Positions 22,139 through 31,325 of a DNA stretch of 36,498 nt are shown here, one piece after another. The position numbers and the translations under genes were made by a program. Location: contig DCVB01000090.1 of NCBI GenBank assembly GCA_002327965.1, positions 36,296 through 72,793 of the forward strand, written 5' to 3'. How positions within the stretch are numbered: position 1 is the first letter of the stretch; each line of letters starts with the position of its first letter. Source of the stretch: Candidatus Aminicenantes bacterium UBA2199 (GTDB taxonomy: Bacteria > Acidobacteriota > Aminicenantia > UBA2199). The notes under the pieces are model-generated. The model was not told the DNA's origin. It did not search any database and worked only from the letters and a program-made list of their open reading frames with translations.

Positions 22139-23515
22139 TTATTGGGCGACATCGCCCATTCCCATGGCCGCTTCCAGATGGGCCTTGGATATTTTGGCTT
22201 CATATTCCGCCTGCACCAGATTGGCCTGGGCGCGTGTGAGCTCAACCTGTGCCTGGCTCACCTCCAGCTCGGTTCCCGAGCCGACGCGGCGCTTTTCCTG
22301 TTGCAGACGCAAGTTCTCCCGCGCGGCTTCAATGTTCTGCTGATTGATTTCGATGAAATCCTTGTACGCTTCCAATTGCAGGAAATATTGACGCACTTCC
22401 GCCGTCAGGGTGCGCTTGCGTTCCGCCAGGTTCTCCAGGTCGACCTGATGATTGAGCTGGGCGCGCTGACTGTTGGCCTTGTCGGCAAAACCTTTAAAGA
22501 TGTTGAGGTCGAGGCCGATGCCGAGTGATGCGGTAAAGTCCTCATCCAGGTTGCTGGTATAGACACGGCCAATATCATCGTTGCTGCGGGAATAGCTGAT
22601 ATTGGCGCCTATGTTGGGCATGTAGCGCGATTGGGCCATGCGCACGGCGTATTGACTCGCTTTGGCCTGAAAATTCAAAGCCTTTATCTCGGCACTGTTT
22701 TGAATGGCTGTTTTGACGGCCTCGTCAAAGGTGATGGTCGGGAAAATCGGTTCGGAGGCGACCTCTTTGACGCTGACCGTGAGGCTGGGATTGCGTCCCA
22801 GGGCATTGTTGAGTTGTGCTTTGGAGATTTCCACCGCGTTACTCTGGGTGATCAGACTGGTACGCGCGTTGCCGAGGCTGACTTTCGCCTGAAACACTTC
22901 CGCTTGCGATGTGATGCCGATGTCCATCATGGTTTGCGCGCGATTGACTTCATCCTCGGCCAGCGTCGCCGCTTCCTGATAGACCCTCTCCAGCCGTATG
23001 GCTTTGAGCAGTTCGTAAAAGGCCCGCTTCACATTATAGATGACCGCCTGGCGGGTGCTGATCACATTCTGTTCGCTGGCCTGTTGGTACGCTTTGCTCG
23101 ATTTGATACTGTACAGGGTTTGCCCAAAATCAAAAATATTCTGGTTGATGGAGAGACGGGCTGAATGGGAATTGCGCTCGGTGGCTTCCTGGGTGATTTC
23201 GTACTGGCGATAGAGAAACTTGCCGCTGGTCTCGTCAAAGCCGACCGGGACATCCGTCTTGACCGCGCGCGCGCCCTGAAAATAGCGGCCGGAGGAAAAA
23301 GAGGTGCTGATCGAGGGCAACCATGCCGCGGTGGCGGAGGTCACCTGGGTGCCGGCTATCTCTTTTTGCGTTTGGGTGATACGCAAGGTCGAATTGTTTT
23401 CCAACGCCATCCTGATGCACTCCTGCAGCGTCAATTCAACGCCATCAGTCACTTGTGCAGCGGCTGCGCCGGATAATAAAAAAAGCAGGGAAACTACAAC
23501 GGTTAATCTTTTCAT
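22139..23515 (-). CDS. TolC-family outer membrane efflux protein
   Basis: 458 residues with a signal peptide ending GAAAAQ at about residue 21. Two outer-membrane efflux repeats follow: LTLQECIRMALENNSTLRIT near 29-48 and FDEAVKTAIQNSAEIKALNF near 254-273, each followed by long helices. RRVGSGTELEVSQAQVELTR and the end AHLEAAMGMGDVAQ are typical. GGAG lies 10 bases before the ATG. First gene of the TolC-adaptor-ATPase-permease set; the adaptor starts 36 bp downstream. Confidence 0.92.
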   Translation of the reverse strand: MKRLTVVVSLLFLLSGAAAAQVTDGVELTLQECIRMALENNSTLRITQTQKEIAGTQVTSATAAWLPSISTSFSSGRYFQGARAVKTDVPVGFDETSGKFLYRQYEITQEATERNSHSARLSINQNIFDFGQTLYSIKSSKAYQQASEQNVISTRQAVIYNVKRAFYELLKAIRLERVYQEAATLAEDEVNRAQTMMDIGITSQAEVFQAKVSLGNARTSLITQSNAVEISKAQLNNALGRNPSLTVSVKEVASEPIFPTITFDEAVKTAIQNSAEIKALNFQAKASQYAVRMAQSRYMPNIGANISYSRSNDDIGRVYTSNLDEDFTASLGIGLDLNIFKGFADKANSQRAQLNHQVDLENLAERKRTLTAEVRQYFLQLEAYKDFIEINQQNIEAARENLRLQQEKRRVGSGTELEVSQAQVELTRAQANLVQAEYEAKISKAHLEAAMGMGDVAQ

Positions 23516-23551
23516 GGACTTTTTACTCCCAATGAGATCTGCGAGAAGGCA

Positions 23552-24280
23552 TTAACGTCCGAATAGGTTGCCCAATGCAGCCACTCCGAGATACCAGACG
23601 ATGAGGAGCGCTACAACGACAGGCCATACTTTTTTCACCTTCAAACCGCCGACCACCGCGATGCCAATGCACAATACGGCGATGGACCAGACGTTGAACA
23701 GGTCGGTGTTGATCAAAAACTTGTACAAAAAGGTATCTTTGGAATTTTCAGGAAGAAGCTTGGCGAGGCTGAAATGGACGTTCATCGTTTTCTGCGCCAG
23801 AATGATCGGTATCTTGATGAACATGCCGACTGTTGCGATCAGGGAACTCAGTCCGGCGACCTCCAGCATTTGCGTATAGCGGGCTTGACCGCCGAGCAGG
23901 GTGTTGGACACGAACAACCAAATGGCGGCGCTGAGGAGCAGCACCACAATGCCGCCGATGAGTGCCGAGGGATACATGATGTACTTGCCAATGGCCTGGC
24001 CGCTCTCCAGCGCCTCGTCAATTTGATCCTGGCTCATGCCGCGCTTTTCCAGCATGGTGATCGTTTTTTCTTCCTGTTCCTGCATGGCGATGGGAGCGAT
24101 CAGGTAGGTCATGAGCAGGCCCAGGAGGATGACGAGCATGGCTGGCGGTATCCAGTTGGGTTTGTTTCTTACGGCGATGAATGCTTTGCCGGGGTTGACA
24201 AACACGTTGATGACGCGCTGAATGAAGCTCATCGTTTCGGCAGGGGACGCCGTTCCGGTTGGATGGGTGGCCTCTTGCAT
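23552..24280 (-). CDS. Yip1-domain integral membrane protein
   Basis: 242 residues with about five hydrophobic helices (WIPPAMLVILLGLLMTYLIA, SALIGGIVVLLLSAAIWLFV, LSSLIATVGMFIKIPIILA, VWSIAVLCIGIAVVGGL, VVVALLIVWYLGVAAL). The N-terminal block FIQRVINVFVNPGKAFIAVRNKPNW is characteristic of bacterial Yip1 proteins. Their function is unclear; they often neighbour efflux systems. GGAGG precedes ATG 24280, and the TolC gene begins 36 bp after its stop, so it is probably co-transcribed with the exporter. Confidence 0.75.
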   Translation of the reverse strand: MQEATHPTGTASPAETMSFIQRVINVFVNPGKAFIAVRNKPNWIPPAMLVILLGLLMTYLIAPIAMQEQEEKTITMLEKRGMSQDQIDEALESGQAIGKYIMYPSALIGGIVVLLLSAAIWLFVSNTLLGGQARYTQMLEVAGLSSLIATVGMFIKIPIILAQKTMNVHFSLAKLLPENSKDTFLYKFLINTDLFNVWSIAVLCIGIAVVGGLKVKKVWPVVVALLIVWYLGVAALGNLFGR

Positions 24281-24534
24281 GACAATTTCCTCCGCAAAAT
24301 GGTAAGATGGAACTAGTTAAAAGACGATGCCTGAATTAAAAAGTTTCGTTTATTTGGCCTGATCCATGCGCAAATCGCCGCGGGCGCACTAGTCGCCGGA
24401 CCAAAGGAGTCGATGTCTGGCCGCCCTTGACGGTCCGATTTTTCGATCTGACCAGTACCAACAAGGCGTGCGGCTGTTTTCCTGTTTGTCCAAATCCGGC
24501 GTCTGGTGGCGTTTTCGACGCCGAAAAATTTCGG

Positions 24535-25944
24535 TTAATCAGAGAGCAGTTCTGTCTTGATCCGCATCATGTAGTCAAAGGCGGCATCGTGTTCGTTGGC
24601 AATTTCCCCATTGAGGATGGCTTCTTCGATGGCTTTTTTAATCTTGCCCACCAGAGGGCCCGGCTGCAGGTTAAGGGTGGTCATGATTTCTTCGCCGCGC
24701 ACCGGTGGTTGAAATTGGCGCAGGCGGTCTTTTTCCTCAACCTCTTCCATGCGCTGCACCACGATATCGAAATTGCCGAGGTGTTTGGCGACGCGCCCGG
24801 GATTGCCGGAGGTAATATCGGCCCGGCACAGGATGATGAGATCATCCAGTTCCATGCCCCCTTGAAAGATGAGCCGGCGTATGGCCGAAGCGGTCACGCC
24901 CTCCTCGGCGAGATGAATGGGCCGCAGATGCAGGCGGATGAGCTTTTGAATATACGCAATGGTGTCCTGTGACAATCTCAGCCTTTTGCCAATGCCGGTC
25001 ATCATGCGGGCCCCGATTTCTTCATGACCATGAAACGTCCAGCCCACGCCCTTTTTGAATTCCTTGGTCTGCGGTTTTGCCACGTCGTGGAAAAGGGCCG
25101 CCCAGCGTAATTCGAGACGGCCCGATTTCCGGGCCACATTGTCCAGTACCTTGAGGGTGTGCTCAAAGACATCCTTGTGACGGTAGCCGGCGATCTGATC
25201 CACCCCTTTGAGGGCGGCGATTTCCGGCAGGATCAGCGCCAGCACCCCGGTTTCGTCGAGCAGCTTGAAGCCAATGGATGGTTTTTCGCTGCCCATGATT
25301 TTGCTCAACTCGTCGGTGATTCGTTCCTGCGAGATGATGGTGAGCCGTTCGCGCTCATCGTGCAGTGCCTGCAGCGTTGGCGCTGCGATGGTGAATTTCA
25401 GCTGCGCGGCAAAGCGGATGGCGCGAAGGATGCGTAACGGATCGTCGAAAAAAGTCTGGTGCGGAGGCAGCGGCGTGCGGATGATGCCCGCTTCGAGGTC
25501 GGCCATGCCGTTGAAGGGATCGACGAGTGCGCCATAGCGCGCTTCATTGAGTCCCAGGGCCATGGCATTGATGGTGAAATCCCGGCGTGCCAAATCGGTG
25601 GCCAGATCCGCATTGGTGACGTCCGGTTTGCGCGAATGGCCGCGATAGCTCTCTCTGCGGGCGCCGACGATTTCGATGGTTTTGCCGCGGTGCTTGATCA
25701 TGGCAGTGCCAAAACTTTTGAAAAGGGTATATTGCGTCGTCCGCAAAGAGGATGCGACCTCTTCGGCGAAGGCCGGACCGTCGCCCACCACGACAATGTC
25801 GATATCCGCACTGTTGCGCTGCAGATAGAGATCGCGGACATATCCACCCACCGCGTAGGCGTCGATACCCCCGGCATCAGCCACGGCGCCGATTTTTATT
25901 AGCAGTTTTGATGTAAAAAACGCTTTGTTCTTCTTGATTTTCAT
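24535..25944 (-). CDS. CCA-adding / poly(A) polymerase family nucleotidyltransferase with HD domain
   Basis: 469 residues. Nucleotidyltransferase head: AVGGYVRDLYLQRNSADIDIVV with GG at 33-34 and the metal-binding D47-x-D49, then RRDFTINAMALGL (about 119-131) and the RNA-binding middle part (DPLRILRAIRFAAQ). A HD-type phosphohydrolase domain follows at about 262-370 (HKDVFEHTLKVL...ALFHDVAKP...HGHEEIGARM). It probably repairs or adds the CCA end of tRNA; a split A-adding enzyme is possible, since class II families also include such variants. No Shine-Dalgarno site is apparent; 254 bp separate its stop from the Yip1 gene. Confidence 0.88.
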   Translation of the reverse strand: MKIKKNKAFFTSKLLIKIGAVADAGGIDAYAVGGYVRDLYLQRNSADIDIVVVGDGPAFAEEVASSLRTTQYTLFKSFGTAMIKHRGKTIEIVGARRESYRGHSRKPDVTNADLATDLARRDFTINAMALGLNEARYGALVDPFNGMADLEAGIIRTPLPPHQTFFDDPLRILRAIRFAAQLKFTIAAPTLQALHDERERLTIISQERITDELSKIMGSEKPSIGFKLLDETGVLALILPEIAALKGVDQIAGYRHKDVFEHTLKVLDNVARKSGRLELRWAALFHDVAKPQTKEFKKGVGWTFHGHEEIGARMMTGIGKRLRLSQDTIAYIQKLIRLHLRPIHLAEEGVTASAIRRLIFQGGMELDDLIILCRADITSGNPGRVAKHLGNFDIVVQRMEEVEEKDRLRQFQPPVRGEEIMTTLNLQPGPLVGKIKKAIEEAILNGEIANEHDAAFDYMMRIKTELLSD

Positions 25945-26645
25945 TGTAAATTAAGCCAAGACCGAAAAGTCTGGTACCAACCTTTCATTTTTCCCGACTG
26001 AAGAATAGTTCTTGCCAGCCCGGTAACGAGCAATCCGGCGTTGACATAAGCGATGACGCCCAAAGTGGCACGCGCCCGGTGAGCGGCCCGATTTGAGCAT
26101 TTGCATCATAGACAAGGCAACCATCCATGAGGCAACGATGAGACTGCGTGAGCGTCGCTTGAAGGATTGTTCCATCACGCCCATCTACCCTTGCAGTTCC
26201 CCATGCGATCATTTTTTCCCGGCAGAACCTCCCGGATGGATAGTGCCGCGAATTTCCGGGATTTTGCCGGACGATGCTCCTTTGACGCAACCATCATGCG
26301 ATGTTCTCGATGTAATGTAACAAATAACCGGTAAAAAGAAAAGCCAAAAAGGTGCCTGTGGCCCACGCCGTGGTTATAAACGAGCCAGGCATCTCTTCAA
26401 GCGGCTTGATTTCGGCCAGAGCATGGAAAGTGATTGATTATGTTTCAGCGGCGAACATTGTTTCATGCAAACACGAAAAGAGCCGGTTTTCGCCGTCTGT
26501 TTTCCGGGGCGCCATCGATTCATGCACGCCGTGTCCATAAATCAGGATATCGTAACTAATTAAAATACAGCGACAGAATCGGGGGGTTTGGGCAAAAGAA
26601 CAATTTAGTGCCAAAAATCACAGGAAAGGGGGCCGTTTTTTTATC
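25945..26645. other. Long non-coding gap between divergent genes
   Basis: About 700 bp between the nucleotidyltransferase and the promoter of the giant secreted gene. It has open frames of up to about 100 codons (such as 26290-25985, minus), but none shows a family motif or a good ribosome site. AT-rich stretches near 26300-26340 and 26550-26645 look regulatory. A small hairpin AGAC/GTCT is at 25960-25973. No repeat or RNA gene recognised. Confidence 0.5.
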
Positions 26646-26664
26646 TTGGCATTGAATTTGCGAT
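26646..26664 (+). promoter_or_regulatory. Possible sigma-54 promoter for the giant secreted protein
   Basis: TTGGCATTGAATTTGCGAT has GG at 26648-26649 and GC at 26660-26661, the exact -24/-12 distance, with TGGCA and TTGC both intact. A start near 26673 would give a leader of about 100 bases to ATG 26772. No activator site was recognised upstream. Confidence 0.45.
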
Positions 26665-26771
26665 GTAGCTTCCAGTAATTTCCGGCAAGGCAACTTTGCT
26701 GCTTTGGATTTTCGGGCTGCAAAGTCCAGAGCAGTATGAGCATTTATAAAATGAACCAGATGGAGGCGAAA

Positions 26772-29700
26772 ATGAGTTCTTCCAGAATGTTACGCATCTT
26801 CATCGTCTTCGGCTTGTTGCTAGGGGTCACGGCCCCACTGCAAGCCCAAATCGCGTCGGTCTTGAAAAGGGAGACAGCCGATCCCCTGCAGACCGGATAC
26901 GCGAGTTGGATCAAGGTGACCATCAATATAGTGGGCGCCTCGAAGACGTACCTGAACGACAACTTTACGGGCATGGAATTTCGCGTCGACCTGAATGTCG
27001 ATGGCGATGACAACGCGACAACCCTCCCGGGCGATGTCTATGTGTTGCGCGGAACTGCCGACATTTATACCAGCCCGCCGGGACTCCCGGGCGGCAACAA
27101 CGACGATACCATCTATCTGCCGATTCGCCCCGGCGTGACCACACCCTACCCCTATGATACCAACCTGCGGCCGCAGATATGGCTCATCGAGGGCGGCGGT
27201 CTGGGCGCCAGCAGCATGGGCATCTCCGGACCCTGGGTGACCATTCAGTATCCTTCCGGCTACGTGAAATGCGATGACGCCATCGCCCCCATCATTCGCC
27301 AGGCCTTCTATTATGATGACGGCAGCGGCAGCTCCACCCCGGTGACGGGCAGCCACAAGGGCAACACAATGCCCTTCGACGGCTATATCGACCGCATTGA
27401 TCTGATCTGGAGCGAGCCGATGAATCCGTCCAACGTGACCGTCAATAATCTGATTTTTGGCGGCTTGGGCAGCACCATCCACAGCCTCGAATCTGTCGGC
27501 GCCTGGTATATGTATAACAGCCAGTGGCAGCGTTTCACGCTTTGGGTGCGTTCCAATCAGCCCAATACCGGCATCTCGCCGACCATGACCTTCAGAAACG
27601 CTGATGCCGTAAGTGACCGCTTCCGCGAAGCGCCCTCTTCGCAATTCCAGGCTTATGCGCCGGAACACGCGCGCACATTGACCGATCGCGCCGGACCGGC
27701 CATCATCAGCGCGCATACCAAACGCGCCATCCGCCGGCAGCCTTTGGCCGCGGCACTGGCCAGCAAACGCATCGAGGTGACGTTCAGCGAGCCCGTGTAT
27801 CGCAACACCGTGCAAGCCGGTGATTTCCTGGTCATCACTTCCGCCACCTCCCCCTCGGCGAATCCCATCACCACGATCATTTCACCAACGGGTTCGGGCA
27901 CCAGCAGCACAACCTATGAATTTCAGCTCACGACCGATTTTGCCACGGCCAACGAGACCGGTACCATTCAGTACGTCAGCGATCAGCGCGTCACGGATGT
28001 GATCAGCAATTATAATGGCGTGTCCACCGCCCCCTCGTTACCCACCGTACCCACGCCTTCTGCGGGCGCTGTCATTCCCATCAGCGATGGCATCTTCCCG
28101 ATCATCACGCAGGCGATCACCCGGGATGCCATTTTGCCCGGCCACATCGTGACCGGCGGCTTCAATGGCTGGGGCTATCTCGATTATGTCGATGTCGTCT
28201 TTGACCACAACATGCATACCTCTTATCTCAGCACCAGCGGTCTTGCGGTAACGGGAGACGGCATTCTCACCATCGGCGGCACCGGCGTCTGGGTCAACAG
28301 CACCACGCTGCGCGTTCCCCTGACGCAACCGACACCCAAGGTCGCCAATACCGGTCTCATTCCCAGGCTGCTTTATGCCAATCCCGGCAGCCCCAATGGC
28401 CTCATCGATGCCGTCAGTGCGGGATTCGTCGAGAATCTGCTCAGCACCGACATCGTGGTTTCCGCAACCAATGGCCAGGCGCTGCAGGTGATCGACATGG
28501 CGGGGCCGGCCATCGTCAAGGCGCTCACGGCCGGCACCAAACGCATTCGCGTCGTCTTTAGCGAAAAAGTCAATACGTCGGGATGGCCGACTTCCCCCGT
28601 GCTGGAAGAATCGCCCACTTTCAAGTGGTATGTCGGCATCAGCTATTTTGATATCGCCGGCACGCGCATCTTCTTCACCGGGATGTCGCCGGCGCGCCGC
28701 GACAGTGTGGTCTACCTCAACCACACCGGCCTGGCCTGGTCAAAGAGCGACAGCGGCGCCATCAATTTCCGCGCCCAATCCCTGGTCTATGACGCCGCGG
28801 TCGCACCCAATGGCAACGAGCAATACGATGATGATTTGAGCATCAGCGCACCCACCCGCGCCCTGATCGGATCGGATGTCAAGGTCTCCCGCGACGACAT
28901 CGCGCCCATTCTGCTGCGACTTGAAACGGTTGATATTGACCGCAATGGCAAACTGGATCATTATCGTTGCACCTTCGATGATCTCTCGCCGATCTATCCG
29001 CGCCGTTCTTTCTTCCCGGCGAACTGGAGCATCACCGGCTACGACGGACTCAAGAGCGGTCTTCAGGTGGATATGAATGTCTATAACCCCGGCTACATGT
29101 ACTATCAACCCCAGGCCATCAATGCGTTCGGGGATACGGTTGAGGCGTTTGTCCGTTTCAATGAGACCACCGGTCTGGGCCCGGTGCTGACGCCTTATGG
29201 CGGCGATACCGGCGACGTGCCCGATGTGGTGGTGGGCACCAATCTCGGTTTCACCGATTGGGCCGATAACCCGATGCTGGGACTGCCGGTCGGCCTGACC
29301 ATCGAAAAAGACAAGGCCGGACCGGCCATCATGACGGCAAAGACCATCAGCCGTTACGACGTTGAAGTTTTCATGAGTGAAGATTTGAACGATGGTTCAG
29401 TATTCAGCACCGACTTTTTCCTCAACATGGCGCCTGAAGCCAATTATTTCGGCGCCTGGCCCATCAAACTGGCCAGAGAAGTCTCGCCGGGAAAAGTGCT
29501 GATCAACACCTTCCCGCAGAGCTCCGGCCTGGGTTGGGACCCGAAAGATGAGGGCATTGTCGCCTTTGACGACTGGAATGTCGTTTATGACAATCTGCCT
29601 TCCGATGCCAACGGGAACCGGCAAACCAACTGGATCGACGTACTGACCAACACCGCGAGCCGCTTCGAGGTTCGCCCGGTGCTGCCGGGGTCTCAGGTGC

Positions 29701-31310
29701 AGGGCGTTCCCTTTGATTTTCTCGTGCTCGCCCGCGACATGTACGGCAATATCGACAAGAATTTCAACGGCTATGTCACTTTTTCCACCAATCTGCAAAG
29801 CAATCAAATCACCCTCCCGGTCGGCCCGCAGTTGCTGAACGAGGGCATCGGGCAGTATCGCACCACCTGCTGGATCGCCACCAGCAATCTGCAGATCACG
29901 GCTTCGGTTGCCAATAATTTCTATCCGTTGGACAACAGCACCTCGGATCCCATCTCCGTGATCACGCCTGATATCGATCAACCCGACGAACTGGTTGTCA
30001 AGGACGTCCCCGGCGATCAGGGCGGCTGGGTGACCCTCTCCTGGCCCTTCTCGGATAACCATCAGGGCATGGGCGACACGCCGGTGATCAATTATTACGA
30101 AATCTTTTACCGCATTCAGGGCGACGACAGCCTGCATTATTATCCGCAGACCATCAATGCCTACAATCCGTCGGGCACCGGCACGACCCGTATGACCGTC
30201 GATATCCCGGTGGTGACCAGCGACACCACGACTTTTTACGTGCGCGCGGTCTGGGTACCCCCTGTCGCTTCGTATAAAACAGGCGGCTCCACCCTGTCGG
30301 CGGAAGCACCGTATAGCGGAGCGGTTAAAATCTACACCATGGAGGACCCCACACTGGAAGGTCTGACCACGGTGCTTGGCACGACTTCCTCGGCGGTGGT
30401 TTCCGGGGCGGCTATCGGGATTGGACGCGCCATCGACAACATCGCTCCGCTCTCTCCCGCGCGCTTCATGGCGGACAAGAACGGAGCGGCGGTTCAGCTG
30501 CGTTGGGCGCAAGTCACCAGGGGTGTCAACGGCATGCCGGAACGGCCCGGCGCCATCCGCTATGAGGTCTATCGCCACGCCAGCAAGGCCTACTTTGACC
30601 CGGCGACGGAAGGCGCTCTGCTGGCCGTAACGGCGGACACCAGCTTCCTGGTCAACACCGGCGGTCTGCGTCAGTTCTTCGTTGTACGCGCCGCGGATAC
30701 GGACAACCACTCCGCCTGGTCGCGCCGCGTCGGCAAATACGGATTCACCCTGGTTTCGGCTACGAAACCACGCTACAATTATCTTTCGCTGCCTTTGGAA
30801 ACGCCCATTCAAAATGCAGAGCACCTGGCCCAGGCCGTGGGCGCCGGGGTGAAGGTTGTCTGGCAAATGAACCAGGCCACCAATCAGTTCAGCAACTGGT
30901 ATCTGCCTGATTTAAAGTTCCCGGATCCGCCCTTCGCACTGCATACGGGGATGCCCGTGCTGGTGCAGGTGGATCAGACGGTTCCGGCCGAATGGTTTTA
31001 CAGCGGCGCCGTGCCCGCCATCGGAGCGATTCAGTTCGCGTTGCACAAAGCGGCCAAGCCCACCTACAATGAAATCATACTGCCGCTGGACCGGCCGGAC
31101 ATCACCGATGCCGATCAACTGGCGGCGGATATCGGCGGTGTCGATGTGGTCTACAAGCTGGATCCATCAGGTACCGGCGCATGGCAGTATTGGCTGCCGG
31201 CATTTGGATATGGAAATCCGATGACGCCTTTCACTATCGCTCCCGGTGAAGCGATCATGCTTCAGACCAACAAGACTGCGCCGGATGTCTGGCCAGATTA
31301 TATTCGCTAA
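26772..31310 (+). CDS. Giant secreted repeat protein with (A-B)x3 domain architecture
   Basis: 1512 residues from ATG 26772, which has GGAGG at 5-6 bases; an upstream in-frame ATG at 26736 lacks one. A signal peptide ends at LQAQ. Six repeats of about 135 residues follow, with their aligned Pro codons at 27288, 27696, 28098, 28506, 28905 and 29322. Odd ones (A) read IAPII or FPII plus an acidic-aromatic strand (YIDRIDLIWSEPM); even ones (B) read AGPAI...RIEVTFSEPV, resembling SbsA Ig-like domains. An Ig-like domain (about 29690-29960), FN3-like domains (about 29990-30770) and two copies of a roughly 80-residue C-terminal module (30773-31010 and 31064-31300) follow. It has no type IX sorting domain, unlike its downstream partner. 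Probably a cell-surface or extracellular structural protein. Confidence 0.8.
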   Translation: MSSSRMLRIFIVFGLLLGVTAPLQAQIASVLKRETADPLQTGYASWIKVTINIVGASKTYLNDNFTGMEFRVDLNVDGDDNATTLPGDVYVLRGTADIYTSPPGLPGGNNDDTIYLPIRPGVTTPYPYDTNLRPQIWLIEGGGLGASSMGISGPWVTIQYPSGYVKCDDAIAPIIRQAFYYDDGSGSSTPVTGSHKGNTMPFDGYIDRIDLIWSEPMNPSNVTVNNLIFGGLGSTIHSLESVGAWYMYNSQWQRFTLWVRSNQPNTGISPTMTFRNADAVSDRFREAPSSQFQAYAPEHARTLTDRAGPAIISAHTKRAIRRQPLAAALASKRIEVTFSEPVYRNTVQAGDFLVITSATSPSANPITTIISPTGSGTSSTTYEFQLTTDFATANETGTIQYVSDQRVTDVISNYNGVSTAPSLPTVPTPSAGAVIPISDGIFPIITQAITRDAILPGHIVTGGFNGWGYLDYVDVVFDHNMHTSYLSTSGLAVTGDGILTIGGTGVWVNSTTLRVPLTQPTPKVANTGLIPRLLYANPGSPNGLIDAVSAGFVENLLSTDIVVSATNGQALQVIDMAGPAIVKALTAGTKRIRVVFSEKVNTSGWPTSPVLEESPTFKWYVGISYFDIAGTRIFFTGMSPARRDSVVYLNHTGLAWSKSDSGAINFRAQSLVYDAAVAPNGNEQYDDDLSISAPTRALIGSDVKVSRDDIAPILLRLETVDIDRNGKLDHYRCTFDDLSPIYPRRSFFPANWSITGYDGLKSGLQVDMNVYNPGYMYYQPQAINAFGDTVEAFVRFNETTGLGPVLTPYGGDTGDVPDVVVGTNLGFTDWADNPMLGLPVGLTIEKDKAGPAIMTAKTISRYDVEVFMSEDLNDGSVFSTDFFLNMAPEANYFGAWPIKLAREVSPGKVLINTFPQSSGLGWDPKDEGIVAFDDWNVVYDNLPSDANGNRQTNWIDVLTNTASRFEVRPVLPGSQVQGVPFDFLVLARDMYGNIDKNFNGYVTFSTNLQSNQITLPVGPQLLNEGIGQYRTTCWIATSNLQITASVANNFYPLDNSTSDPISVITPDIDQPDELVVKDVPGDQGGWVTLSWPFSDNHQGMGDTPVINYYEIFYRIQGDDSLHYYPQTINAYNPSGTGTTRMTVDIPVVTSDTTTFYVRAVWVPPVASYKTGGSTLSAEAPYSGAVKIYTMEDPTLEGLTTVLGTTSSAVVSGAAIGIGRAIDNIAPLSPARFMADKNGAAVQLRWAQVTRGVNGMPERPGAIRYEVYRHASKAYFDPATEGALLAVTADTSFLVNTGGLRQFFVVRAADTDNHSAWSRRVGKYGFTLVSATKPRYNYLSLPLETPIQNAEHLAQAVGAGVKVVWQMNQATNQFSNWYLPDLKFPDPPFALHTGMPVLVQVDQTVPAEWFYSGAVPAIGAIQFALHKAAKPTYNEIILPLDRPDITDADQLAADIGGVDVVYKLDPSGTGAWQYWLPAFGYGNPMTPFTIAPGEAIMLQTNKTAPDVWPDYIR

Positions 31311-31325
31311 TCAGGAGGGTTAATC

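Noticed and set aside
25985..26290. 101-codon minus-strand frame in the long gap
   Set aside because: No ribosome site or family resemblance; an eroded gene cannot be excluded but nothing supports it.
29397..30866. 489-codon minus-strand frame in the giant protein gene
   Set aside because: No motif, composition of a shadow frame; the plus-strand frame has repeats and domains.
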